A DNA stretch of 64,000 bases from Pyxidicoccus sp. MSG2 (GCF_026626705.1 NZ_JAPNKC010000001.1:4340001-4404000); one strand, 5' to 3'. Counted from the first letter of the stretch, positions 1 through 9,003 are shown. Notes: generated by a model not told the origin, from the sequence alone. Numbers and translations: made by a program.

Positions 1-278
1 GCAAGGGCGGCCTCTTCCTGTGCTGCGCGGAGCCCTTCCCGCGCCTGTTCCACCGGCTGGAGTTCACCCTGCTGCTGGCCGGCGAGGAGGTGGAATGCAC
101 GGGTGAGGTGGTGCGGCACGTGGACTCCGCCCAGGCGCGCGCGTGGAGCATGTCTCCCGGCGTGGGCGTGCAGTTCATCAACCCCTCCGCGCGGCTGCGC
201 GAGCTCATCCACCGCGTGCAGCCCCACCGCCCGGGCACGCCCGCCCCGCCGGCTCCGCCCCCGGAAGCCCACCTCTAG
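1..278 (+). CDS. PilZ-domain protein, C-terminal part (cut by window edge)
   Basis: The open frame begins at base 3 and ends at TAG 276-278, so only about 91 C-terminal residues are present. It contains a KGGLFL element, a GEVVRH strand and a PGVGVQF strand ending in NPSARLRELI. This order matches the second half of a PilZ beta-barrel as found in the short PilZ proteins common in myxobacteria. PilZ domains usually bind cyclic di-GMP through an RxxxR and a D/NxSxxG motif. The RxxxR part lies outside the window, so ligand binding cannot be judged. The protein ends in a Pro-rich tail. It converges on the next gene across a strong hairpin. Confidence 0.7.
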   Translation, partial: KGGLFLCCAEPFPRLFHRLEFTLLLAGEEVECTGEVVRHVDSAQARAWSMSPGVGVQFINPSARLRELIHRVQPHRPGTPAPPAPPPEAHL

Positions 279-298
279 GCCACAAGCAGGACGCGCGA

Positions 299-328
299 GG
301 GCCGCCCCCCGGTGAAGAGGGGCGGCCC
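299..328. terminator. Bidirectional hairpin terminator
   Basis: A 10-bp perfect stem, GGGCCGCCCC at 299-308 with GGGGCGGCCC at 319-328 and a 10-nt loop, lies between the converging PilZ and NTF2-like genes. No T-tract follows on either strand, as is common in such GC-rich genomes. Confidence 0.6.
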
Positions 329-348
329 CGGTGCGCGTCCGGTGCGCC

Positions 349-966
349 CTACTGCTTCGGCTTGTCCATGTCCTTGTCCGTCTCCGGGTACTGGGGCTCG
401 CCGGAGCCGCCGACGCCGGAGGCCGGCTGGTCACCCCAGCCCGCCTCGAAGAAGCCCTTCCACTTCCACGCGTCGCCCTCCTTCACCAGGAGCCCGGCGT
501 TGCGGCCGGTGCGCTTCACCCCGCCCACCGTCATGGTGAACTCGTCGGTGAAGGTGGCGAGCGAGTCGGACAGCACGGTGATGGTGCGCTTGTGCTTCAC
601 GTCCTTGACCTCGGGCCCCTGCTCCATGGGGCCCTTCATCATCTCCGTGTACTTCTGCTGGTCGTACTCCTCGGCCTTCGGGACGCCCTTGCTGTCGTCG
701 GTGGCCATGAAGATGGGGAACGAGCTCCGGGTGATGGTCGCCTGGAAGTCGCGCCGCTTCATGATGGCGTCCTCTTCATTGAGGAACGTCTCCACTTCCT
801 TCTTCGTCTTGGACTCACTGGTCGGCTTGCGGGTCCACGGCCCCGACTTCGACAGGTCCATGGGCGCGCCCGAGCCGCCGGTGGCCGGGGGCGCTTCCTG
901 CTCCTGGGCCCAGACGGGCGAGGTCAGCACGAGCGAGACGAGACACACTGCGATTCGACGCATCAT
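349..966 (-). CDS. Secreted SnoaL/NTF2-like protein, function unknown
   Basis: This 205-residue protein begins with a Sec signal peptide; residues 1-20 end in PVWA, with probable cleavage before QEQ. The mature part has an early helix with KKEVETFLNEEDAIMKRRD, followed by strands with DEFTMTVGG and GLLVKEGDAWKWKGFFE. That pattern resembles NTF2/SnoaL-fold proteins that hold a small ligand or act as scaffolds. The family call is inferred from the pattern only. A GAGGAGG Shine-Dalgarno lies seven bases before the ATG at 966, which selects this start over longer in-frame options. A second ATG follows directly. The gene sits about 95 bp downstream of the ceramidase gene on the same strand and may be cotranscribed with it. 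Confidence 0.7.
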   Translation of the reverse strand: MMRRIAVCLVSLVLTSPVWAQEQEAPPATGGSGAPMDLSKSGPWTRKPTSESKTKKEVETFLNEEDAIMKRRDFQATITRSSFPIFMATDDSKGVPKAEEYDQQKYTEMMKGPMEQGPEVKDVKHKRTITVLSDSLATFTDEFTMTVGGVKRTGRNAGLLVKEGDAWKWKGFFEAGWGDQPASGVGGSGEPQYPETDKDMDKPKQ

Positions 967-1061
967 GTGATTTCCTCCTCGCCCGAAGGTGGTGGCGGCC
1001 TGCGTCCCGGCAAGCCGGCCCACGACGGCCGCCCCGGACTGGAGGGCCTCCCGGGTGCGAG

Positions 1062-3131
1062 CTACCGCACGGAGAAGGCGCGCGACGCCCCCGAGTAGGG
1101 GCGCACGCGCCCATCCCACCCGGACTTCCAGTTCCCCTCGTGGACGAGCCGGTACGTGCCCGGCGCGGCGTCCGCGGGGACGTCCCACTCCACGGTGACG
1201 TAGGAGCAGGCCAGCGTGGGCACGCAGTTCTCCCGCCGCCACCGGTAGCGCGTCTCCCATGCGCTGTCGTCCGCCACGTCCCGCCAGGCGCCGTCCGGCT
1301 CCCGCCGCTGCACGCGCAGGTAGGTGCCCTCCAGGCGCAAGTCGTTCTTCGGGTGGCCGCCCCAGAAGGTGACGCTCACCGTGTCGCCCCGCGCGTAGGT
1401 GGCGCGTGCGTCGGTGACGATGTCACCGAAGTCCACCCACAAGAGCTTGTCGTCGAACACCACGCCCGGCTGGAGGCTCGTCTGCACGGAGCGTAGGTCC
1501 CGGGGCGTGGGGCCCGGCGGCACGGGCTGCCCGTCCCGCAGCGCCGCGGCGAGCCCGTCGAAGCCCTGCTGGAGCGCGGCCAGCGTCCACGGGCCGAAGT
1601 GCGTGGAGGCGCCCTCGTAGGCCTGGCGCGAGTACTCCTCGCGGGTGGCGACGTAGCCCGCGTAGTCGTTGGCGAGCCCGGCAATGACGACCTCCGTCAC
1701 GCCCATGGGGGCCAGCCGTTCCTGCACGGTGCGCCGCAGGCGGCGCCCGGCCATGGTCGTCAGCTCGAAGGGCACCGCCACCAGCGCCAGGTTGCCCACG
1801 GTGACGAGCTGCAGGGGCAGCACCTCGGGCGTCCACGGGTAGGGGCGCAGGCTGCCCGTCTCCAGCACAATCGGCTTCTCCCCCTGACAGGGCGTGGTGG
1901 TGACGGCGCAGGTGAACTGGCTCCAGAGGTCATGGATGGCGGCGCACGAGGCGCCCTCCGCGCCGAAGCCCGGCCCGTCCTCCGCGCCCGCGAGCATGGA
2001 CAGGCCAATGGCGGCGGTGCAGGTGCGGCGCGGCATGCCGTCCGTCCACCAGGGCGCAACGTCCACCGCGTCCAGCTTCACGTACGTGTGGCGGTACTCC
2101 ACGCCACCGGTGACGCGGGCGTTGGCGGTGGCCCACAGCCGCGCGGCGAAGTCGTACTGCCGGCGGGCGGAAATCTCCGTGTCCTCGAAGTCATCCGCGC
2201 CGCCGCCATTCGTACCGCCGAGGACGTTGGGCGTGACGTCGCCCTCGTTGGAGTTGGCGAAGGCGGCGACGAAGGTGGAGCCGCCGCCGGTGGGGCGCTC
2301 GCCGCGCGCGCCCTCGAAGAGGTACGCGGCCAGGCCCTTGTTGTCGCCGCTGATGAGCGTGTTGTCGTTGCCCATGGACGTGGCGTGCACGGCGAACCAG
2401 TTGATGAGGCCCACCTCGGTGCCGTCCGCGCGGGTGAGGCGCAGCAGCGTCATGCGCGTGTCCACGTCGGAGGCGTAGCGGGCGCGCTCCGAGGGCGGGT
2501 TGAGGCGGTAGGCCTCCGGCGAGCGGTTGCGGCTGGCGCCGAGCAACTCACCGGAGGACAGCCGCAGGGTGCCCTCGGCGAGGCGGCCGTCGGCGCGGAC
2601 GATGGAGGAGACGATGCCGGAGACGATGGCGTCGAAGTTCTGCGGCACGAAGCCGAACGACGTCAGGTTGTAGAAGGTGTAGTGCGAGAAGCCACCGGGC
2701 CCCGAGTGCGTGTGCGTGGCGCTCAAGAGGACGTTGTCGTCCGTGTAGCGGTCGCCGAAGCGCGCGCGCAGCTTCTCCAGCACCTGCTGCTTCACGCCCT
2801 GGAACACCATGCCCAGGTCGGCGATGACGAAGGCCACCCGCCGGCCGTTGCACGGCGAGGCGATGACGAAGGCGCGCGAGCGCAGCCGCTGATGGATGCC
2901 GGACGTCTGCTGTCCCACCTGGCCGTAGCCCATCATCCCCACCTCGGCGGCGGGGCCGGTGATGTCGCCGGTGCCGGCGCCGATGAGGAAGCGCTGCTGG
3001 CCCGCGCACGCGCCCGCCAGCCCGGCCCCCGCCCCCTCCTGAGGAGGCGGGGAGGCGGGGCTCGCGGCCCCGGACGCCGTGGCGAGGACGAAGGCGAGCG
3101 CCAACGAGAGCCGGACGTGTGGGGTGCGCAT
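1062..3131 (-). CDS. Secreted neutral ceramidase family protein
   Basis: This 689-residue protein has a signal peptide (about residues 1-23) and then the neutral/alkaline non-lysosomal ceramidase fold. Family enzymes hydrolyse the amide bond of ceramide outside the cytoplasm to give sphingosine and a fatty acid. Visible hallmarks are GAGTGDITGPAAEVGMMGY near residue 51, the zinc-site SATHTHSGPGG at about 137-147, a second histidine in NWFAVHATSM, and the active-site loop NEGDVTPN. In characterised enzymes this loop reads GDVSPN and the Ser is the nucleophile; here it is Thr300. The C-terminal part has the Ig-like region expected of the family. GGAGG five bases before ATG 3131 fixes the start. 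In a predator such an enzyme could attack eukaryotic or bacterial sphingolipids; that role is inference. Confidence 0.88.
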   Translation of the reverse strand: MRTPHVRLSLALAFVLATASGAASPASPPPQEGAGAGLAGACAGQQRFLIGAGTGDITGPAAEVGMMGYGQVGQQTSGIHQRLRSRAFVIASPCNGRRVAFVIADLGMVFQGVKQQVLEKLRARFGDRYTDDNVLLSATHTHSGPGGFSHYTFYNLTSFGFVPQNFDAIVSGIVSSIVRADGRLAEGTLRLSSGELLGASRNRSPEAYRLNPPSERARYASDVDTRMTLLRLTRADGTEVGLINWFAVHATSMGNDNTLISGDNKGLAAYLFEGARGERPTGGGSTFVAAFANSNEGDVTPNVLGGTNGGGADDFEDTEISARRQYDFAARLWATANARVTGGVEYRHTYVKLDAVDVAPWWTDGMPRRTCTAAIGLSMLAGAEDGPGFGAEGASCAAIHDLWSQFTCAVTTTPCQGEKPIVLETGSLRPYPWTPEVLPLQLVTVGNLALVAVPFELTTMAGRRLRRTVQERLAPMGVTEVVIAGLANDYAGYVATREEYSRQAYEGASTHFGPWTLAALQQGFDGLAAALRDGQPVPPGPTPRDLRSVQTSLQPGVVFDDKLLWVDFGDIVTDARATYARGDTVSVTFWGGHPKNDLRLEGTYLRVQRREPDGAWRDVADDSAWETRYRWRRENCVPTLACSYVTVEWDVPADAAPGTYRLVHEGNWKSGWDGRVRPYSGASRAFSVR

Positions 3132-3317
3132 ACGAGCCTCCGGGGCGCCTGGGGAGGACGCCACCACGGGACAAGGTGGTGACGGCTCCGGCGCGCGTGC
3201 AGGGCCCGCGAGGGCGCGCCGTCAGGCGGCCTACAGTGTCCGGACTTCCCAGCCCCGGCAAGGACTCCGGGCGTCCGCGCCTCTCGCAAGGGCGCGGGGC
3301 TTCAGCGCGCCGACAAG

Positions 3318-3398
3318 GGCGTCAGACTTCCGGGCCCTGCCGAGGGCCTCCGACTTCCGCGCTCTGCCGAGGGCTTCAGACTTCCGCGCTCTGCCGAG
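3318..3398. repeat. Three tandem 27-bp units
   Basis: Three adjacent 27-bp units (3318-3344, 3345-3371, 3372-3398) share the core GACTTCCG followed by CTGCCGAG. They lie in the gap between the ceramidase start and the end of the histidine kinase gene. A weaker related segment precedes them. The period is a multiple of three. Read on the minus strand each unit would give a nine-residue LGRARKSEA-like repeat, but no gene there is convincing. Confidence 0.75.
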
Positions 3399-3417
3399 CG
3401 CTGGAGGGAGGCGCCGC

Positions 3418-5478
3418 TCACACGCCCGGCCGGCTCGCCGTTTCCTTCGGCGGGGCGACACTCAGGGCCACGCGGAAGGTGGTGCCCGCTCCCACGGACG
3501 ACTCCACGGAGATGTGACCGCCCATCCCGTTGACGATGGTGTCGCAGATGGACAGCCCCAGGCCCGTGCCCACACCCGCGGCCTTGGTGGTGAAGAAGGG
3601 GTCGAAGATGCGGCGCAGGTGCTCGGGGGGAATGCCGTGGCCGGTGTCCCGCACCACCACCATGACGTGGCCCCCCTCGTCCAGGTACGTGGTGAGACGG
3701 ATTTCATTCGTCTCGGACTGGCCCTCGTCGATGGCGTGCGCGGCGTTGATGACGAGGTTGAGGAACACCTGGAACAGCTTGCCCTCGTTGCCCTTCACCG
3801 TGGGCACCTCGCCGTATTCCTTTATCAACCGCGCGCGGGCGCGCACCGTGCTGGCCGCCATCTGCGTCACCGAGTCCAGCACCCGGTGCACGTCCACCGC
3901 CTCCTCCTTGCCGTCCTCCACGCGGGAGAAGACGCGCAGCTGGCGGACAATCTGCCGCATGCGCTCGGCGCCCTCGCGGGCGTCTTCCAGCACCTGGCGG
4001 CACTCCACCAGCTCGTCGTGCGTGAGCGGCCGTGAGCGGGGCCCCACCGTGCCGTGGAGGTAGTCCAGGTTGGACAGCACGTAGGCCAGCGGGTTGTTCA
4101 GCTCGTGGGCAATGCCCGCGGCCAGCAGGCCCATAGAGGCCATGCGGTCGGTGAGCATGAGCTGCGCCTGGGTGCGCTTGCGCTCGGTGAAGTCGCGCGC
4201 CACCGTCACCCGCGCGGGCGCCCCGTCGACGACGACGGCCAGCGTCACCAGGTCCGCCACCACGACCTCGCCGTCCTTGCGCATCAGCGGCATCTCCACC
4301 GCGCGCGCCGAGCGCTGGCCTTCCATCGCCTGCCCCAGGTGGAGCTGCGCCGCGCTCCGGTCCTCCGGCCGCACCAGCTCCAGCACGTGGCGACCCACCA
4401 GCTCCGAGGGCTCGCGGTAGCCCAGGTACTGCACCAGGGCCGGATTCACGGACAGCAGCACGCCGTCCCCCACGTGCACCATGACGGGGTCCGGAAAGGC
4501 TTCGATGAGCAGGTGGACGCCGGCCTCGGTGCGCCGCAGCGTCGTCTCCGTGCGCACGCGCAGCGCGTTGTCCGTGCGCTGCTCCAGCGCCAGCGACAGG
4601 GCGCCGGCCGCGCCGGACAGGAGGTTGACTTCAATGGGGCCCCACGGCCGCGCCTCGCGGCAGTTGTCGAAGCCGATGACGCCGAAGAGTTGCCCGTGCA
4701 CGCGCAGCGGGATGAGCAGCACGGAGCGCACGCCCTGCGCCTCCACCACCGCGGCCAACATGGCGGGGAAGTCCCGGGGCATGCCCTGCACGGGGTCCCC
4801 GCGCAACAGCCGCGCCGCCTGGTGGGGGTGCAGCGCCTCCATCAGCGGGAGGCCGTGCATCTCCGGGTCCTCCAGGTTGGGGGTGATGCCGGGCGCGCAC
4901 CACTCCGCGCGCTGCGAGCCCAGCAGCGTGCCGTCCGGGGCGCGGTGCATCTCGAAGACGTAGACGCGGCTGGCGGCGGACACGTGGCCCAGCGGCTCCA
5001 CGACGGCGCCGTACAGGTCGAGTGGGAGCTGGTGCGGCATCATCCGCCGCTGCACGTCCACCATGGTCTCCAGGTAGCGCTCGCGCGTGGTGATGGCCTG
5101 CTCGGCCTGCCGGCGCGAGGTGACGTCCGCCAGCGTGCCCACCACCTCACCGGGCGAGTCCGGCAGGGCCCGGGCGGACAGCACCACCCAGCGGGTGCCC
5201 CGTCCCTCGGCCGCCTCCATGCGCAGCTCCTCGCGCGGCGCCAGGCTGCGCTGGGCGGCCGCGGACTCCAGCAGTGCGCGGGCGCGCTCCCGGTCCTCCG
5301 GGTGGAAGGCGTCCCACAGCGGGCGGCCCAGCCACCGGGACACCAGCATGCCCGTCAGGCGCTCCCAGGGCTTGGAGAGCCAGATGACGCAGCCCTGGGC
5401 ATCGAGCTGGAAGGGCACCTCGCGCATCAGGTCGTCGAGCACGCGGATGTGCCGCTCGTCGAACGGAGCGCCGGACAT
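3418..5478 (-). CDS. PAS/GAF hybrid sensor histidine kinase
   Basis: This soluble kinase of 686 residues has no membrane segment. The order is PAS (about 10-120, ending ...GEVVGTLADVTSRRQAE), a GAF-like domain (about 150-320, with LLIPLRVHGQLFGVIGFDN), a second PAS (about 340-450), HisKA with phospho-acceptor His458 in GIAHELNNP, and a HATPase_c domain. The HATPase shows an N box (NLVINAAHAI), a G1 box (VVRDTGHGIP), an F box (FDPFFTTK) and a G2 box (GTGLGLSI). It should autophosphorylate and pass the phosphate to a response regulator, but none is adjacent, so it is an orphan kinase. The open frame extends 73 codons further upstream with Pro/Arg-rich translation of poor character. ATG 5478 starts the first recognisable domain, though its ribosome site is weak. 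Confidence 0.87.
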   Translation of the reverse strand: MSGAPFDERHIRVLDDLMREVPFQLDAQGCVIWLSKPWERLTGMLVSRWLGRPLWDAFHPEDRERARALLESAAAQRSLAPREELRMEAAEGRGTRWVVLSARALPDSPGEVVGTLADVTSRRQAEQAITTRERYLETMVDVQRRMMPHQLPLDLYGAVVEPLGHVSAASRVYVFEMHRAPDGTLLGSQRAEWCAPGITPNLEDPEMHGLPLMEALHPHQAARLLRGDPVQGMPRDFPAMLAAVVEAQGVRSVLLIPLRVHGQLFGVIGFDNCREARPWGPIEVNLLSGAAGALSLALEQRTDNALRVRTETTLRRTEAGVHLLIEAFPDPVMVHVGDGVLLSVNPALVQYLGYREPSELVGRHVLELVRPEDRSAAQLHLGQAMEGQRSARAVEMPLMRKDGEVVVADLVTLAVVVDGAPARVTVARDFTERKRTQAQLMLTDRMASMGLLAAGIAHELNNPLAYVLSNLDYLHGTVGPRSRPLTHDELVECRQVLEDAREGAERMRQIVRQLRVFSRVEDGKEEAVDVHRVLDSVTQMAASTVRARARLIKEYGEVPTVKGNEGKLFQVFLNLVINAAHAIDEGQSETNEIRLTTYLDEGGHVMVVVRDTGHGIPPEHLRRIFDPFFTTKAAGVGTGLGLSICDTIVNGMGGHISVESSVGAGTTFRVALSVAPPKETASRPGV

Positions 5479-5739
5479 GGTAGCGGGCCTCAGCGGCGCA
5501 CGCGCTCCGCTCCCTCCGGGATGCGGCTCGGGAACCGGCCCTGCGGGGGCCTCATCAGGCCCCGTTTCCCGCTGCTCGTCCGCCAAATCCGGCCTCCTGC
5601 GCCCTCGGAGAGGGGCCGGCGTCCTGACAGCGCACACGGCTGCCGGGAGCGATACCAGACCCTGTCCCCTCCCGGTGGCGACCTCACCCCGAAGCATACG
5701 GCGACCGAATGTCTGGAAGTCAATGAAGGCGCAAGCAGT

Positions 5740-6399
5740 TCACGCTCCGTCGTCGGGCTCCCACCCACCGGGAGCACCCGAGCGAGGGCGCAGTCGGCGG
5801 TCTCCCATGACTCGGGCGGGCACGCCACCGACGATGGACCAGGGGGGCACGTCCCGGGTGACGACGGCCCCCATGGCCACCACGGCGTGGTCTCCCACGG
5901 TGACGCCGTCGGTGATTCCGGCGTTGGCGCCCACCCAGACATCCGCGCCGATGACGACGCCACGCGACGTCACGGGTTGCCCACGCACGGGCCGGTCCGG
6001 GGCGAGCCCGTGGTCGAAGGCGTACACGGTGACGCCGGTGGCGATGCGCGTGCCCTCACCGATGCGGATGCCGGCGGAGCCGCCGTCCAGGCTGGCCCGG
6101 GCGTTGATGCTGACATTGGGGCCCAGCACCACGGGCCCGTGGAGGAAGACCTCCGCGGCGATGCTGCAACCGGGGCCGATGGACACGGTGCGCCCGGGCT
6201 CGGCGAAGATGCGCGCCTCCGGGGCGATGAAGCACCCCTCCGCGATTTCGACGGTCTCCAGTTCGCGCAGCCATTGCTGCACCTCGCGCTGCCAGGCCTC
6301 CGCCCAGCCGCGGTGGCGGGGCTTGAGGACGAAGTAGAGCCAAGGCATCCAGGAGAGCCGGAGCTTGTGCTGCTCGCGGCGGCGCGCGTTCAGGTCCAC
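5740..6399 (-). CDS. Hexapeptide-repeat acyltransferase (acetyltransferase family)
   Basis: The protein has 219 residues with a GTG start. From about residue 50 it shows left-handed beta-helix hexapeptide repeats with I/V/L at every sixth position, such as VSIGPGCSIAAEVFL, ITDGVTVGDHAVV and AMGAVVTRDVPP. An AFDHG loop supplies the histidine that acts as general base in this acetyl-CoA-dependent family. The ending WSIVGGVPARVMG is the usual C-terminal signature of maltose/galactoside and NodL-type O-acetyltransferases. The substrate cannot be told. The N-terminal 45 residues, with WMPWLYFVLKP, resemble those of cell-surface polysaccharide modifying members. It lies 261 bp upstream of the histidine kinase on the same strand. 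Confidence 0.82.
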   Translation of the reverse strand: MDLNARRREQHKLRLSWMPWLYFVLKPRHRGWAEAWQREVQQWLRELETVEIAEGCFIAPEARIFAEPGRTVSIGPGCSIAAEVFLHGPVVLGPNVSINARASLDGGSAGIRIGEGTRIATGVTVYAFDHGLAPDRPVRGQPVTSRGVVIGADVWVGANAGITDGVTVGDHAVVAMGAVVTRDVPPWSIVGGVPARVMGDRRLRPRSGAPGGWEPDDGA

Positions 6400-6527
6400 G
6401 GCGCCTGACTACCACGCCCGTGGGGCTCGCGGGCCATGCCCGCTCGCCCGCTCCTGCTGCCGCCCGGGCCCCGGGCCTGCATGGCCACGCGGCCATCCCC
6501 ATCCTTCCGTCCAGGAGGTCCAGGGAC

Positions 6528-7127
6528 ATGGCACCCGCACTGCCGAAACGAGCCTGGGGATGGGGGAAGGCCCACGTCTTCGCGGTGGGCCATTCCACGC
6601 GCACGGCGGATGAAATGGTGGCGCTGCTGGAGGCGCACGGCGTCCGGACGCTGGCGGACATCCGCACGGTGCCGCGCTCACGCACGAATCCGCAGTTCAA
6701 CGTGGACACCTTCGCGCGGACGCTGGCGCGGGTGGACATCCACCACCAGCACCTGCCCCGACTGGGCGGGCTGCGGAGGCCCCGGCCGGACTCGCCCAAC
6801 ACGGCGTGGCGCAACCGCAGCTTCCAGGGGTACGCGGACTACATGCAGACGGAGGAGTTCGCGCGAGGGCTGGAGGAATTGCGCGTGCTGTCTCGCGAGG
6901 GGCCGGTGGCCATCATGTGCGCGGAGGCGCTGCGCTGGCGCTGCCACCGCTCGCTGGTCGCCGACGCGCTGTGGGCCCGTGGCGTGGAGGTGCGGCACCT
7001 CTCGAGCGCCACCCGCTCCGAGCCGCACCGGCTCACCGCCTTCGCCCGGGTGCATGGCACGCAGGTGCTGTACCCGGGCTCACCGGACGAGGCGCGACTG
7101 GTGCCGGAGCACGGCGCGCATGCCTAG
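6528..7127 (+). CDS. DUF488 family protein
   Basis: The 199-residue product contains the family pattern: VFAVGHSTRT near the N-terminus, LADIRTVPRSR with PQFN, a middle PRLGGLR element, then FARGLEELRVLS, GPVAIMCAEALRWRCHRSLVADAL and a final LYPG. DUF488 proteins are widespread and their function is not established. The Cys and the paired CHR of the IMCAE...RWRCHR segment are conserved features. AGGAGG nine bases before ATG 6528 selects this start over longer in-frame ones. The stop overlaps that of the convergent histone-deacetylase-like gene by four bases (7124-7127). Confidence 0.85.
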   Translation: MAPALPKRAWGWGKAHVFAVGHSTRTADEMVALLEAHGVRTLADIRTVPRSRTNPQFNVDTFARTLARVDIHHQHLPRLGGLRRPRPDSPNTAWRNRSFQGYADYMQTEEFARGLEELRVLSREGPVAIMCAEALRWRCHRSLVADALWARGVEVRHLSSATRSEPHRLTAFARVHGTQVLYPGSPDEARLVPEHGAHA

Positions 7128-8866
7128 CTCGCGCCATCCACCGTGAAGCGGCAGCGCTCGCGCTCGGCGGCGATGACCTCCACGTCCGCCGCCGCGGGCT
7201 CCAGGCGCGACACCATGTCGTCCGGCTCCCAGGAGTACGGCTGGCCGTTGAGGAGCACCCGGCCGTCCACCACCGCGCGCGTCATCTCCAGCATCGGGTG
7301 GCTCGACAAGTCCCGCACCATCGCCTCGAAGCGACCCTGCCGCAGCGGGTCCGCGAAGCGGAAGCGGAAGCGCGCCAGCGCGGCCAGGTGGAACCACATG
7401 GGACGGAAGGCCACGCCCGCCAGGCCAATCCGCTTCGCCATCAAGAGCAGCATCTCCGTGGCCTCGCGGGACAGCCCGAGCCCCGGCACGTCCTGCCCCG
7501 GCAGCTGCGGCCGCCGCTCGCTGAAGCGCGCGCGCGGGTGGCGCAGGCTCAGCCAGTTGACGAAGAGGAAGGGCTCGCCCGCCACCGGGCGCCGCTCCAC
7601 CACGCAGTCCACCAGCAGGTGCTCCTGCCCGCCCGTGCGGCCCAGCACCTTGATGCGGTCCCCCGCTCCCGTGGAGCCCACCTCCACGCGCAGCCGGCTG
7701 TAGCCCAGCCGCTCCACGTGTGACAGCAGCCCGTAACGGAACAGCGTGTATTCCAGCGCCTGCGCCGTGTAGTAGCCGAGCACCCGCGGTTGCAGCGCAC
7801 CGCCCAGCCCCAGCGAGCCCTCCAGGTCCTCCAGCGTCAGCGACTCCTCCAGCGGTGTCCCCTCCTGCGTCAGCAGCCGGGAGATGCGTTGGTAGCGCGC
7901 GCTCAGCGGGTCATACCGCGCGGTGATGCGCCGAGAGCCCTTCCCCGCCAGCACCAGCACCGAGCCCGCGAACACCTTCCACGACTCGGCGTGGTAGCCG
8001 CCGCCCGGCAGCCACACGCTCGGCACCCCGCGCAGCGCGTGCGCCAGGGCCATGTCGCGCCGCCGGGCCCCGTCCAGCGTCAGCCCCACGCGGCCGAAGC
8101 GGTCTCCCGCCAGCACATCCCCACCGGCAATCACGAAGGCCACGTCCGGCCGGGGCATGCGCGCCAGCAGTCCCTCCAGCAGCGCGAGGTAGTCGCTGTC
8201 ACCGGTGCCCTCCGGCACGCGCGTCTCGTCCACCTCCAGCGGGAGCGCGCCCCAGTCGCTGCCGGACAGCGAGCCAATCCACGCGCGCTCCTGCCCCGCC
8301 AGACACTCCGCCGTGCCGTCCGGCGGGTGCGCGTCCAAATCCAGCACCACCGCCTGCCCGTCGAAGCCGTCCGCGTGGAGCGCCGCCAGCGCCACCGCGA
8401 TGTCGTTGACGGCGCAGAAGCCGCCGCCCCGTCCCGGCGCCGCGTGGTGGAAGCCGCCCGCCATGTTCACCACCGGGCCCCGGCGCGCCAGCGCCAGCCG
8501 CGCCGCCCCGAGCGTCCCGCCGCACACCAGCCGCACGTTGGACAGCAGCGTGTCCACCGGTACCTCGGACGGGTCCGCGGCGAAGATGCGCGCCAGCGTC
8601 TCCGGGCGGCCAAGCGACTCCAGGTACTCGGCGTCATGCACCCGCGCCAATTCCGCGTAGCTCACCGGCAGCGGGCGGTGCACGTCCTGCGCGCGCACCA
8701 CGCCCTTCTCCAGGAGGTACCAGGTGGTGAAGTCCACCCCGCGCGGTTCGATTCCCACCGTGGACTCGATGCCGCTGAGCGGCAGGCGGTAGCTCTCGTC
8801 GTAGAAGATGGGCACCGTCGGCTTGCTTCCCGGCACCCAGCGCCCGAGCCAATCCCAGACGCTCAT
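7124..8866 (-). CDS. Histone-deacetylase-fold protein with C-terminal extension
   Basis: This 580-residue protein carries an HDAC/AcuC/acetylpolyamine-hydrolase domain in its first ~350 residues. Landmarks are VHDAEYL (~76), the catalytic pair His140-His141 in GGFHHA, GGGFCAVNDIAVA, the zinc-site element DLDAHPPDGT, and AGGDVLAGDRFGRVGLT. The D-x-H zinc ligands and the distal Asp are in place. The usual HHGDG reads HPPDG, so one conserved His is a Pro. Family enzymes remove acetyl groups from lysines or polyamines. The final ~220 residues, from about LSARYQRISRLL onward, match nothing I recognise and include FLFVNWLSLRHPRARF. GAGGTG upstream of ATG 8866 supports the start; the frame is open 99 codons further without domain character. 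Confidence 0.82.
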   Translation of the reverse strand: MSVWDWLGRWVPGSKPTVPIFYDESYRLPLSGIESTVGIEPRGVDFTTWYLLEKGVVRAQDVHRPLPVSYAELARVHDAEYLESLGRPETLARIFAADPSEVPVDTLLSNVRLVCGGTLGAARLALARRGPVVNMAGGFHHAAPGRGGGFCAVNDIAVALAALHADGFDGQAVVLDLDAHPPDGTAECLAGQERAWIGSLSGSDWGALPLEVDETRVPEGTGDSDYLALLEGLLARMPRPDVAFVIAGGDVLAGDRFGRVGLTLDGARRRDMALAHALRGVPSVWLPGGGYHAESWKVFAGSVLVLAGKGSRRITARYDPLSARYQRISRLLTQEGTPLEESLTLEDLEGSLGLGGALQPRVLGYYTAQALEYTLFRYGLLSHVERLGYSRLRVEVGSTGAGDRIKVLGRTGGQEHLLVDCVVERRPVAGEPFLFVNWLSLRHPRARFSERRPQLPGQDVPGLGLSREATEMLLLMAKRIGLAGVAFRPMWFHLAALARFRFRFADPLRQGRFEAMVRDLSSHPMLEMTRAVVDGRVLLNGQPYSWEPDDMVSRLEPAAADVEVIAAERERCRFTVDGAS

Positions 8867-9003
8867 GCGAGGCACCTCACGCGGAACCGGACGAAGGGCG
8901 ACGGGGACGGTGGCGAGCGGAGGACGTGCACGGAGGCGGCAAGCTTCGCGCAGTGAACGGCGCCCCGGGGCGTTTTTCACACTCGCCCGGAGGTTGGCTT
9001 GCG

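Noticed and set aside
1599-3182. 527-residue open frame on the plus strand opposite the ceramidase gene
   Set aside because: It is the antisense shadow of a well-supported gene, with Arg/Gly/Ala/His-rich low-complexity translation and no domain.
4054-6408. 784-residue plus-strand open frame
   Set aside because: It runs opposite the histidine kinase and acyltransferase genes and is a GC-driven shadow frame; both minus-strand genes have clear family motifs.
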